From contig NC_073361.2 in the NCBI RefSeq assembly GCF_027580225.2, positions 29,995,001-30,059,000 of the forward strand: a stretch of DNA of 64,000 nucleotides, in the 5' to 3' direction. Below the pieces are notes generated by a model. That model was not told where the DNA came from, ran no database searches, and saw nothing but the letters and a program-made list of their open reading frames with translations. The position numbers and the translations under genes are program-made. This document shows, in pieces, positions 20,773 through 32,084 of the stretch. The stretch is from Misgurnus anguillicaudatus. Its lineage: Eukaryota; Chordata; Actinopteri; Cypriniformes; Cobitidae. The number at the start of each line of letters is the position of its first letter. The stretch's first letter is position 1.

Positions 20773-23700
20773 TATGGGGTTCCTTTTGTGCCAAAATTAA
20801 GTCGACATGCTATCTGTGTATGCTATGTGTCGTCTTCCATGTCTTTGTGTCTGTTTACTGTCTATGTCCATGTCTGTCTGTATATGCTATGTGTCGTCTT
20901 CCATGTCTATGTGTCTGTGTCCATGTCTATGTCTATGTGATTGCCAACATGACTCAACTTTTGTCTGTGTCAACTCAACTTACTCCTGTCGTCTTTCCTT
21001 GTTGTTTGACTGTGTCATCTTGCTGTGTCAATGCTGCATGCGTCATGACTATGTGTCGTTTTCCTCTGTCGTTACCATGTGTTGTTACTATGCATTGTTT
21101 CCCTCTGCCGTTACCATGCATTGTTTCCCTCTGTCGTTACCATGTGTTGTTACTATGCGTTGTTTCCCTCTGTCATTACCATGTGTTGTTACTATGCATC
21201 ATTTCCCTCTGTCGTTACCATGCGTTGTTTCCCTCTGTCGTTACCATGTATTGTTACTATGCGTCGTTTCCCTCTGTCATTACCATGCGTTGTTTCCCTC
21301 TGTCGTTACCATGTGTTGTTACTATGCATTGTTTCCCTCTGTCGTTACTATGCATCGTTTCCCTCTGTCGTTACCATGTGTTGTTACTATGCCTCGTTTC
21401 CCTCTGTCTTTACCATGCGTTGTTTCCCTCTGTCTTTACCATGTGTTGTTACTATGTGTCGTTTCCCTCTGTCATTACCATGTGTTGTTACTATGCATCA
21501 TTTCCCTCTGTCGTTACCATGCGTTGTTTCCCTCTGTCGTTACCATGCATTGTTTCCCTCTGTCGTTACCATGTGTTGTTACTATGCGTTGTTTCCCTCT
21601 GTCATTACCATGTGTTGTTACTATGCATCATTTCCCTCTGTCGTTACCATGCGTTGTTTCCCTCTGTCGTTACCATGTGTTGTTACTATGCATTGTTTCC
21701 CTCTGCCGTTACCATGCATTGTTTCCCTCTGTCGTTACCATGTGTTGTTACTATGCGTTGTTTCCCTCTGTCATTACCATGTGTTGTTACTATGCATCAT
21801 TTCCCTCTGTCGTTACCATGCGTTGTTTCCCTCTGTCGTTACCATGTGTTGTTACTATGCGTCGTTTCCCTCTGTCATTACCATGCGTTGTTTCCCTCTG
21901 TCATTACCATGTGTTGTTACTATGCGTCGTTTCCCTCTGTCGTTACTATGCATCGTTTCTCTCTGTCGTTACCATGTGTTGTTACTATGCGGCGTTTCCC
22001 TCTGTTGTTACCATGCGTCGTTTCCCACTGTCGTTACTATGCATCGTTTCCCTCTGTCGTTACCATGTGTTGTTTCCCTCTGTCTTTACCATGTGTTGTT
22101 ACTATGTGTCGTTTCCCTCTGTCATTACCATGTGTTGTTACTATGCATCATTTCCCTCTGTCGTTACCATGCGTTGTTTCCCTCTGTCGTTACCATGTGT
22201 TGTTACTATGCGGCGTTTCCCTCTGTTGTTACCATGCGTCGTTTCCCTCTGTCGTTACTATGCATCGTTTCCCTCTGTCGTTACCATGTGTTGTTACTAT
22301 GCGTCGTTTCCCTCTGTCGTTACCATGCGTTGTTTCCCTCTGTCGTTACCATGTGTTGTTACTATGCGTCGTTTCCCTCTGTCGTTACTATGCATCGTTT
22401 CCCTCTGTCGTTACCATGTGTTGTTACTATGCATCGTTTCCCTCTGTCGTTACCATGTGTTGTTACTATGCGTCGTTTCCCTCTGTCGTTACAATGCGTT
22501 GTTTCCCTCTGTCGTTACCATGTGTTGTTACTATGCGTCGTTTCCCTCTGTCGTTACCATGCGTTGTTTCCCTCTGTCGTTACCATGTGTTGTTACTATG
22601 CGTCGTTTCCCTCTGTCGTTACTATGCATCGTTTCCCTCTGTCGTTACCATGTGTTGTTACTATGCGTCGTTTCCCTCTGTCGTTACAATGCGTTGTTTC
22701 CCTCTGTCGTTACCATGTGTTGTTACTATGCGTCGTTTCCCTCTGTCGTTACTATGCATCGTTTCTCTCTGTCGTTACCATGTGTTGTTACTATGCGTCG
22801 TTTCCCTCTGTCTTTACCATGTGTTGTTACTATGCGGCGTTTCCCTCTGTTGTTACCATGCGTTGTTTCCCTCTGTTGTTACTATGGGGCGTTTCCCTCT
22901 GTTATTACCATGAGTTGTTTCCCTCTGTTGTTACCATGTGTTGTTACTATGCATTGTTTCCCTCTGTCGTTACTATGCATCGTTTCCCTCTGTCATTACC
23001 ATGTGTTGTTACTATGCATCATTTCTCTCTGTCGTTACCATGTGTTGTTACTATGGGGCGTTTCCCTCTGTCGTTACCATGTGTTGTTACTATGCATCAT
23101 TTCCCTCTGTCATTACTATGCATCGTTTCCCTCTTTCGTTACCATGTGTTGTTACTATGCATCGTTTCCCTCTGTCGTTACTATGCATCGTTTCCCTCTG
23201 TCGTTACCATGTGTTGTTACTATGCATCGTTTCCCTCTGACGTTACCATGTGTTGTTTCCCTCTGTTGTTACCATGGGTTGTTTCCCTCTGTTGTTACCA
23301 TGCGTTGTTTCCCTCTGTCGTTACCATGTGTTGTTACTATGCATCGTTTCCCTCTGTCGTTACCATATGTTGTTACTATGCGTCGTTTCCCTCTTTAGTT
23401 ACCATGTGTTGTTACTATGCATCGTTTCCCTCTGTCGTTACCATGCGTTGTTTCCCTCTGTCTTTACCATGTGTTGTTATTATGCATGGTTTCCCTCATT
23501 CGTTACTATGCGTCGTTTCCCTCTGTTGTTACCATGTGTTGTTACTATGCGTTGTTTCCCTCTGTCTTTACCATGTGTTGTTACTATGCGTCGTTTCCCT
23601 CTGTCGTTACCATGTGTTGTTACTATGCGTCGTTTCCCTCTGTTGTTACTATGCATCGTTTCCCTCTGTCGTTACCATGTGTTGTTACTATGCGTCGTTT

Positions 23701-23978
23701 CCCTCTGTCGTTACCATGTGTTGTTACTATGCATCATTTCCCTCTGTCGTTACTATGCGTCATTTCCCTTTGTTGTTACTGTGCGTCGTTTCCCTCTGTC
23801 ATTACCATGTGTTGTTACTATGCATCGTTTCCCTCTGACGTTACCATGTGTTGTTACTATGCGTAGTTTCCCTCTGTCGTTACCATGTGACAGTGGACGG
23901 GCACGTGGACGTGGAGGACGGCACGTGGCGTGCACAGATGGCCTGTCGACTTGGTTTTGGCACAAAAGGAACCCCATA
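20773..23978. mobile_element. Inverted-repeat element carrying a minisatellite
   Basis: The 34-bp terminal inverted repeats at 20773-20806 and 23945-23978 start tatggggttccttttgtgcc and differ at two positions. Direct repeats gataac at 20767-20772 and 23979-23984 flank them exactly. The 3.2-kb interior is almost wholly a minisatellite, with short low-complexity leaders on both sides (ccatgtctatgtgtctgtg-like on the left, acgtggacgtgg-like on the right). No transposase is encoded, so the element would need one in trans. Six-bp target duplications occur in Dada-type and Polinton-type elements among others; the superfamily is not assigned. Confidence 0.75.
21053..23888 (+). repeat. Large minisatellite of 39- and 26-bp units
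   Basis: The array is built from 26-bp blocks (tttccctctgtcgttaccat core) alternating with 13-bp blocks (gtgttgttactat), giving 26- and 39-bp units, all multiples of 13. Units vary by point changes (gcgtcg, gcatcg, gcatca, gcgttg). Because 13 is not a multiple of 3 and the plus-strand unit holds no stop codon, all three forward frames stay open for 700 to 900 codons with a cycling hydrophobic peptide. That openness is a property of the repeat and not evidence of genes. Confidence 0.9.
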
Positions 23979-24227
23979 GATAACAAGCTAAATAAATAAC
24001 AAGTACCTTAGGTCATAAATAAAGCGTATCAAAAACTACACTGAGCTAAAATTACTGTGTAAAATGCGTACTATATCATACCTGTCAAGTTTTGGATTTG
24101 AAAATAAGGGAAATTTTCCGGCGCCCACGTGAGCAGTCCTACCAACCCAAACAAGCTCTAGTATCCCTTACATTTTAAGACTGGTGCAATAGCCTAAATG
24201 ACAACACAAAATTGTATATATCAGGGG

Positions 24228-24300
24228 TGTCAAACTCATTTTACGCTGAGGGCCGGATGGTAAATAAAGCCAGGATGTGAGGGCGGGATAATTTTTTTTA
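24228..24300. mobile_element. Left-end fragment of another hAT element
   Basis: The phrase caggggtgtcaaactcattt followed by gagggccggatgg matches a very common vertebrate hAT terminus as I recall it. No matching right end is present nearby, so it is a truncated or nested piece. Confidence 0.5.
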
Positions 24301-24889
24301 AACCTTAGTGTGTTAGATAATTGTGTTAAAATTAACTAAACAAACTAATGTATTAGCAAGAAAACTAGTGAAACACACAGCTCTGTGAAAACGGCATTTC
24401 ATAAGCTCACACTCATACTGTACATACTATACACACAAATTTACATCTGTACAAAATCCACTGGCCTTAGGTTGAAAAGCCTTTATTTAACTTCTTTTGC
24501 ATTATACCTTAATGGCAAAATTATTTATAAACCATTCACTTTTTTTGTAATGAGAACAGTCTTTTAGAAAATGAAAATGCTAGATGGGGCAGTGGCCCAA
24601 ACCAAAAAGGGCACTAAGGGGGGTGGTACTAGTATGGTTTTAATAAAGTATTATAAATATATGATGTGTTATATTACTAGCATCAACTTAGACAAGTGAT
24701 TACAAGTAATTATAATGGGAAATATAATAACAAGAATTTGTCAGAATTTAAATGTTGTTCCCCCACACCCCACCTTTATATATTTGATATATTTTCATAG
24801 AACCTTGTATATTTCTTTATTGTTATACTCGGATGATTAATGAAGCAATGATACAGTTCATTTACCTTGCATTTACTAAGTTGAGATTG

Positions 24890-25390
24890 AGTTGTGACAT
24901 TTCCCTTGACTATGCACAAAAGCTAGACATGGGCTGATCAGTCCAGGTCATGAAGTACGACCAGACTTCCCTGTTCTAATCTCCCCTTCCTCGTTTACAC
25001 AACACAACTGTCTGTCTAAGCATTATAATTTATGTATCCAGACGTTCTTGCGAAGGGACCAATCATGTGATTGTTCTCCAGACATGTTTGCTCAATAGCT
25101 GCTCACATGATTCTTCTAGACATTATCTAATGTTTATCAGGTGACTAGTGCTTCCTTTCTGTACACTATATAATCTGAAGCTTGTCTACTTTGGTCTATG
25201 TTTGAACGGCATTTGATGTCAGTGTCTTTCATAGCCCCTGATAGCCTATATATCAGAACTCTCTGCTGCTCACCTCAGACCTCGTCTCTTTACTACAGAT
25301 TCAACAAAAAAAATCTCATACCTCTAGACCTGCATAGAATTAGATTCTAACATAATTAAAGTGTGACAATAAATATTCAATATGATTTAC
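24890..25390 (+). mobile_element. Possible solo LTR
   Basis: A stretch with a TATA-like box (ctatataatctg near 25168), a pyrimidine/CT-rich leader, and a polyadenylation-like aataaatattca near 25370 has LTR-like order. Borders and target duplications were not found, and it carries no coding sequence, so this is a weak call. Confidence 0.3.
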
Positions 25391-28035
25391 CTGCTGGCTT
25401 GATTGAGCTTTTAATCAATGTTTGCATTTTTGCAATGTTGAACTGCCTTTAGCAGCCTCCCTTTCCGTTCTCTGTCTTTATTTTGTGAAGGCATTGGTGT
25501 TTTTTGTATTTTTTTTGTCTACAAAGTGTGCCAACAACAGCAAATTTAATGTTTATATTAACTTAGATCGGGAACATTGAATCCATTAGACAAGCATTGT
25601 AACGCTAAGAATGTGGATATTTTGTTGTTGTTTGCTTGCTAAGTTGTTTGACCTTTTAGAACACGGACAGAAAATCATTACCGGAAGAAATACATAAACA
25701 AACTTCCAAATAAGTAATTCTGAGGTTTAACAACTGATATAATGTAATAAATCTACCTGTTAATGCAGCAAACTTCAGAAACTGTCGTCTTCGCTCTCCA
25801 GGCAGAGTGGACACAAGCACAGTTGCCAAGTCCGCTTATAGTACGCGACTTTGGCTTCTTATTTTGGCAAGTCGCGTTAAGAAAATCACGGGTTGCGGTT
25901 GGGCTAATTTAAAAAGCTGTTTTCTTTACATTTATGGTTGCCGTTTTCTTAATATCCAATGCATTGATGTCTGCTCACGGCTAATATAAGTGCTGTGGCG
26001 TAATTCGTAAATACATCCCACCGAATCCGCCCCCTTCTCCCCCTCATTGGAGAAATGTGGGAATGTGGTTCACCGTGCAGGCAGCGCACTCGCGAGAGGG
26101 AACTCCGCGAAACTGTAATTTAAAAATAACGTTAGCCTGTTATGATAGACAAGAGGACAGCTTAAAAGATGATGGACAGTGTAATGGATGGACGTCTTTT
26201 GTAAGGTAAATATGTAATTTTAAAATGTTTTTGTGATGTATGAATCAATGCATATGTAATGTCTAAAACAAGTAGTCTTATACCAAGTACGGAACATAAT
26301 CTAAATATGTTACAGCTCCTATCAATGTTCTTGTCTTTTTCATCCTTGTTTTCCCCTTTTTTTCCATCTCTCCATAATCCATCCTATCACAGCCTCATAG
26401 GTGATCGGAGATATATGGATAGTTAGAAGAAGATTTGCTAAATAATTAGTTTATCCTTTTCTAATAAATGAAAGGTTTCAGTTTAGCCTAATATGTTGCA
26501 GACTCATATATTGGTAATAAATAATACATTATAATGCTGAAAATAAATACAATTATAATATTGGGATTGTTTTGGGCTTGTTTTTGAAGCTGCAGTGGCT
26601 TATGTAACCCTTATTTTCTGTTGTAATACTCCAGTCTCTTCGGCGTGGATAAACATAAATAAAACACGGGTTACACCGATAATTCACGTTTCATGTTTAT
26701 TCGGAAGCATCGGCAGAGAAGCACGAACAGCTGCCTAACGCACACACTCTACAAACTTTCTGCTCTCTCTCTTTGTTTACACATGCGCACTTCCCTTAAA
26801 GGGGCAGATGCACCAAAAATATTACATAGAAAACATTTCTAAATAACTCTTAGTGTTTGAACATAAGTTCTTTTCCCTTTTTGTTTTTATAAATCATAAA
26901 TCAAAATAATAAAATAAAATAATGATTTAACAAATTCAAGGTTACACTTATTTGTCTCGCGAGAGTGAGCAACTGTGGACACAAGAGAAGCTGCGGAGCG
27001 GGCGGGAAAACACGAAGTGGATTAGCGGAATCAGTGGATCTTTAGCGATCTTTAGATATTTGTTAATAGATCACAACCTTTGCGTGCGAAATTGCGTAAA
27101 CACGTTTCCAGCTCCGCTTTGTGCGTGAGGCTATAGTGACAGAGCTCAGATAGGGAATGTTTTTTTTATTACTCCGCCCGGGTGGTTAAAATTCGGGAGA
27201 TTTACGGGAAATAGCTAATACGGGAGGACGGCGGGAAAGAAGCGTAAAATACGGGACTTTCCCGGCCAAAACGGGATACTTGACAGGTATATGTACTATA
27301 TATCATATATGTATATAATGTCGGCTGCCAAACCTTATTTCACATAGTGGTGATCCATATTGCCTTCTCCTCTCATCTTTAGTAAACCAAAATATTTGTT
27401 ATTTCTTCCAGAGTTCAGTTTAGCCACTAACCAGACCATTAAACAAACAGAGACCGGAAGTTAAGTTCCGTCCAGACGCGTAACCGTGCGTATGTCAGAT
27501 GAGGGCGTATATGTAATTTACCAACTGCTTCAACACGGCTCAACAAATCAGAACCACGGAGTGGAAGTATGGGTTTGACTCCAAATGGTCTGTCATTTGA
27601 TTTATAACCTACTGTGCCCTCGTGAATCTTGCTTTAAGCCTTTCAGTGAGTGGCAGAAGAGAGTTAGCACTCCCTCTTATAAATATCACTCGTAAATCAT
27701 TGTGATTGTGTGAGTTTAGTAACAGTGGAAAAGCATTTATTGGTGTATATATTAAAAAAACATGGTTAATTTTTGAAAGGGTAAACTATATTTGGCCATC
27801 TAGTTACTGGATGTGTCTGAGGAGGACCTTAATGCACTTTGGAGAACGTATTGATGGTAGGTGGGACAAACTTGTCTATTTCTTTCCATAAATATTATAA
27901 TTAAACTGTATTAAGTGGAGTTATATCAGTAAAATGTTTTGGTTAACATTTCTCCAATCAGCTTTGAGCAGAAGGTGAAGAAAGGATGCTGAAACAAAAA
28001 GAGTGCTTACATTTTCAAGTTAGATATTCTTGACT

Positions 28036-28500
28036 GTTAAAGGTATAGTTCACCCAAAATAAATATTCTGTTATCAATTTCTAACTCCCATGTTGTTACA
28101 AACCTTTATAAATTTCTTTGTTCTGATGAACACAAAGAAAGAAATTTTGAGGAATGTAACCAAACTGATCATGAGCCCCATTCACTTCAAAGAAAAATGA
28201 ATACTATGGAAGTGAATGGGGATCATGAATGGTTTGATTACAAACATTACTTAAAATATCTTCCTTAGTGTTCATCAGAACAAAGAAATTTATACCAACA
28301 ACATTTAATTAGTGGCAATATTCAAGACAAAATTAAAAACCCATTTCTTTGACCGCATTTCTATCTCTTCTAGTCGAAGAAGAAGACCAGAAAATAACAT
28401 ACACTAATTCTTTTTTTTTCTCAACATGTATTGTTTTGGAACAGTAAAAACTTGTATAAGTCCCATTTTTATTTTTGGGTAAACTATTCCTTTAAGATGT
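28036..28500. mobile_element. ttaaagg-type inverted-repeat element, duplicon copy B
   Basis: Counterpart of 14698-15171, with one internal deletion near 28300 that removed part of the second arm. The right end gggtaaactattcctttaa is intact. Confidence 0.6.
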
Positions 28501-28821
28501 TCCTGTTCAAGTATACAAGACTACTTGTTCAGACTGACTTTTATTTGCATTTATATAAAAAAGGAAAATTAAAAAAAGGCTTCTTTAAAAAAAAGAAATG
28601 AAAGAAAAAAATCTGTCTTGTTAAGCTGTAAAACACAAAACAAAAACAACAATAGTGAGGTATATTCTGTACAGCAATATAGTATATTATCAAAAAAAAA
28701 ATTTTTGTATTACTATAAAAAAATACAAAACTACTTAAACATTACCAAGAAGCATATATACAGTACATTGCACACTATTTAAGAACATATGCTTTTAAAT
28801 CTATCAAATGCAGTTATGTCT

Positions 28822-30021
28822 CTAATAACTTGAATTTATTTTAGATACAGGATCAGGAAAAATGAAAGTTTGGGCGTTGTTTGCCACTTTCGCTGGTGTG
28901 GTTTTAGCGGCCAGGTAGACTGAGGACTGGTGCGTCACAGTGGACGGAGCAGGTGAGGAGGGCGTAACAGAGCTGCCATTTTCATAAGGTGGTGTTAGAT
29001 GTGACAGGCACATGAACCCCGTATCCATGAACAATCTTGCAATGTCATTTCTGAACCTTACACCAACCAGAGCATAAAGCAGAGGATTCAGACAGCAACG
29101 CACGTAGGCTAGACTGAGCGTGATGTTTTCCTCAAGTTGGAATGTGGTAAATTCGTCACAGGTCAGTGATGTCTTGAATATTTTGACTAAAAGCACAATG
29201 GTGTACGGTAACTGAAACAGCAGGAACAGGACCACGAGCAACACCATCAGACGAAGAGTTCTCTGCCTACGCCAGCCTTTCCCGCCGGCATGGACCAACA
29301 CACGACCTATTGCACCGTAACAAACTACCATTGCCACGCAGGGAATACAAAACCCTGCAATTTTTGCCACTTGGGCCCATAGCTTCCATTTACTCCCTTC
29401 ATCTTCCCACACGATCATGTCACACAAGGAGTTATTCGTACCCATATCTTTGCTTACAGATGAGAAGAGCAAGTCTGGCAAGCTCAGCACGATTGAGGCG
29501 AGTGCAACCCCAATCGCAGACAGCGTGCAGTTGCACAGCGCCCCAGAATTCACCCTTCGCACGGCCCTGGTGCGAACCACCACCAAATAGCGGTCAACAC
29601 TAATGCATGCCAAAAGCAGCAGGCCGCTGTAAGTGTTAATGGCATACATGCCACGATTTAGCTTACAGAGCCCCTCGCCAAACTCCCAGCTGCCTATCAG
29701 AGTTTCGCCTGTCTGCAGTGGCAAAGTAAACAGGAGCAACATATCAGACAGAGCGAGGTAGAAAAGGAAAATGTCGGTCATGCAACGCAAACGAAGACGG
29801 CGGTACAGCGCGAAGGTGGCAATGACCAGCCCGTTTCCAACTATGCCTATAAGAAAAACGATGATGAAGACTGTTGTCTGGACAACCCTGATTGTCAACT
29901 CTTGCTTTTCGCTGGCTTCACATAGCTCAACAATGTCAGATTCAGTTGTGCTGTCGGTCGAGTCATAATCGTAATTAAACGGAGTTACAGAACTGTCTGT
30001 GGTTAGATTGTAGCTTGCCAT
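28822..30021 (-). CDS. ccr10: CC chemokine receptor, CCR10 type, copy B
   Basis: A 399-residue receptor, same length and architecture as copy A. The ATG at 30021 again follows the acceptor tttacag|gt by two bases; the reading frame runs further upstream, but that part is intron and lacks an ATG. Seven membrane segments, DRYLVVV, QLPY, NPLLY, four extracellular cysteines and the acidic N-terminus (here with Tyr4, Tyr17 and Tyr19 kept) are all intact. Changes against copy A are few and scattered: start MAS for MES, LLFSS for LRLSS at the end of TM4, IVWED for TMWED in loop 2, EFTTF for EWTTF in loop 3, and GFMCL for GCMCL in the tail, which removes a possible palmitoylation cysteine. Several changes fall in extracellular loops, so ligand preference could have drifted. 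The gene looks functional. Confidence 0.85.
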   Translation of the reverse strand: MASYNLTTDSSVTPFNYDYDSTDSTTESDIVELCEASEKQELTIRVVQTTVFIIVFLIGIVGNGLVIATFALYRRLRLRCMTDIFLFYLALSDMLLLFTLPLQTGETLIGSWEFGEGLCKLNRGMYAINTYSGLLLLACISVDRYLVVVRTRAVRRVNSGALCNCTLSAIGVALASIVLSLPDLLFSSVSKDMGTNNSLCDMIVWEDEGSKWKLWAQVAKIAGFCIPCVAMVVCYGAIGRVLVHAGGKGWRRQRTLRLMVLLVVLFLLFQLPYTIVLLVKIFKTSLTCDEFTTFQLEENITLSLAYVRCCLNPLLYALVGVRFRNDIARLFMDTGFMCLSHLTPPYENGSSVTPSSPAPSTVTHQSSVYLAAKTTPAKVANNAQTFIFPDPVSKINSSY

Positions 30022-30137
30022 ACCTGTAAAACATAGAAGAGAAACAGAATATGAATTAAATGAGCTAAAATGAGTATACACTCATAATTACAGTTTTTTC
30101 TTTAGACCTTACGTACAACTATAAATTGGACTTTAAA

Positions 30138-30547
30138 GGGATTGTTCACACAAAAATGAAAATTCTGTCATCATTTGCTCATCCTCATGTTGTTCTTAAC
30201 CTGTATGAGTTTTTTTCCCTGATGAACACAAAAGTAAATATTTTGATAAATGTTGGTAAGCACACAGCTGATAGGGCTGTCAAACAATTAATCGCGATTA
30301 ATCGCATACAAAAATATGTGTTTGCATATTATATGTGTTTGTATTTGTGTAATTATTATGTATATATAAATACACACACATACATTTATACATTTAAGAA
30401 AAATTTTATTTAGATATATATAAAATATAAATTATATAAAAATATAAATAAATATAGTGCTGGGAAAAGATTAATCGTGATTAATCACATACAAAATAAG
30501 TGCATTTTTATATGAGTGTGCGCTGTGTGTAATTATTATGTATATAT

Positions 30548-30601
<54 letters not shown>

Positions 30602-31045
30602 AAATATACATATATTTAAATGTAATTGTTTCTTAAATACATACATGAATGTGTGTATTTATATATGAATAATAATCACACACATACAGTATAATATGCA
30701 AACAAACTTTTATTTTGTATTTGATTAATCGCAGTTAACCGATTGACAGCCCGTAATCATTGACTTTCATAGTAGGAAAAGAACTAATAATATGGAATTC
30801 AATGGGTACCGTCAACTGTGTGCTTACCATCATTTATTAAAATATATTTTTTATCATATCACAATATCATATTTTTGTTCCTACTATAGAAGCCAATGGT
30901 TACAATCAGCTGTGTGCTTACCATCATTTATCAAAATATCTTCTTTTGTGTTCATCAGAAAATATAAATTCATACAGATTTGTAACAACATGAGATTGAG
31001 TAAATAATGACAGAGTTTGAATTTTTGGGTGAACTGCCCCTTTAA
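30138..31045. mobile_element. ttaaaggga-type element with nested MITE, duplicon copy B
   Basis: Counterpart of 16868-17817. The nested ttaatcgcgattaatc element (30273-30753) has here been invaded by, or recombined with, a related copy starting tgctgggaaaagattaatcg near 30457, and it holds a long GT tract. The cactgaaaaaaatg MITE of copy A is missing. Confidence 0.55.
30550..30599. repeat. (GT)25 microsatellite
   Basis: Uninterrupted GT units inside the nested ttaatcg element; absent at the same place in duplicon copy A. Confidence 0.9.
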
Positions 31046-31899
31046 GGGCTTTGTTTCAACTGGGCCAATGTGACTAAAACATCTGTTATTGCGGGTTTTG
31101 ATCACTAGGGGGCAATATAGCGAGCTGTCCGATTTCTAAACCTGTGTCAGGTCAATCTAAAGTTTTTAGAAAAAAGCTTTATAGGTGTAAAGTGTAAAAC
31201 AGTTAAATTATTGCCTCATAACAAATAAAAAATACATGAATAAGTGTAAATAAATATAATCTTTGCATGCACTGCATATCTCTACACTCATGACTGAGAC
31301 ATCAGAACGTTTTAAATACTTTTGTTATTTTAGATATGCGTATTTCTTAACATTAAAATTAAGTAAATTATACATTATAAAAAAATTTAAATTACTAATC
31401 CATCTGATTTTTCATGTTAATTGAATTGTAATTAGTTATGGTTATAAATCACTGAATATCAGGCCGTTATGAGCAGTAAGGAAGAAGGTTATAAAATATA
31501 ACGTTTGAGCAGATTATTTGATTATTAAAAAGAGTCGTTTTACAGACAAATTATTATTTTTAAATAAAAAATAAATATAAGGGATGTAAAAGCTGTATAT
31601 ATAAGTCCATAACAGACAGTTTCACAGTAAAGGCGTCACGATACGATGACAGAAATTAACGTCTAAAAATCGAGTAACTATGGAAACACATACAACACTC
31701 TTGACAAATGTGTGAGCAGAAAATGTCACCTTTAGTTTCAGGTGTGTTTTGCGGCGAATAAAAGCACGAAATATCTTCAATAAAGTGTAAGATGAAATCG
31801 TATGCGACTCATACCGCGACTGATCGCGTGTCACAGCCAGACAGTTCTAACTTCCCACTCGCGTTATCAGTCACCATTGCGTGCCAAAAGAGTATTAAA

Positions 31900-32084
31900 A
31901 CCCTAGTATGAGACACGCGTGTCTGCTATAAGCTCAGTTGTGGAGAAAACTGTCTGTGGATGAGGAGAGATGGGGTCTGAGATGATCTCCTCATGTGGGG
32001 ATTATCTTCCTGAGGTGAAGACGAGGATGGTGATGATGATCTGATAGTTGAAGCGGAGACGGAGATACAGCTTCAGAAGTTAAA
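31900..32084 (+). other. Doubtful first (leader) exon, plus strand
   Basis: After a TATA-like agtattaaaacc near 31892, a non-repetitive stretch holds a 24-codon frame starting at 31970 (MGSEMISSCGDYLPEVKTRM...) that stops at 32042-32044. It then reaches a donor-like sequence taaa|gtaagc at 32085. It could be a 5' UTR exon of the ramp2-type gene 8 kb downstream, or a divergent transcript of the receptor locus. Only the donor and the sequence texture support it. Confidence 0.22.

Larger units (their letters stand above)
24077..27293. mobile_element. 3.2-kb DNA transposon with 8-bp target duplication
   Basis: The left end is catacctgtcaagt and the right end, inverted, is catatacctgtcaagt, with two extra bases. 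The direct repeats tactatat at 24069-24076 and 27294-27301 flank it. The right 100 bp are GC-rich with repeated cggga phrases. An 8-bp duplication suggests the hAT superfamily. I found no intact transposase frame, so it is non-autonomous or decayed. It contains a hAT fragment (24228-24300) and an LTR-like stretch (about 24890-25390). Confidence 0.6.
27405..31803 (-). repeat. Chemokine-receptor duplicon, copy B (main part)
   Basis: Homologous to 13915-18518. It contains the second receptor gene and the same older MITEs (28036-28500, 30138-31045). It ends at gtgtaagatgaaatcgta near 31803. Confidence 0.8.

Noticed and set aside
21053..23888. CRISPR-like array
   Set aside because: Units are contiguous and degenerate with no unique spacers, and the genome is vertebrate.
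20807..23999. Several very long plus-strand open frames (697 to 919 codons) and shorter ones on both strands
   Set aside because: They are translations of the 13-bp-period minisatellite in all three frames. No domain, codon bias or splice context supports a protein gene.
30022..30081. N-terminal extension of receptor copy B
   Set aside because: It would begin with GTG and read through the intron acceptor. Copy A begins at the equivalent ATG.
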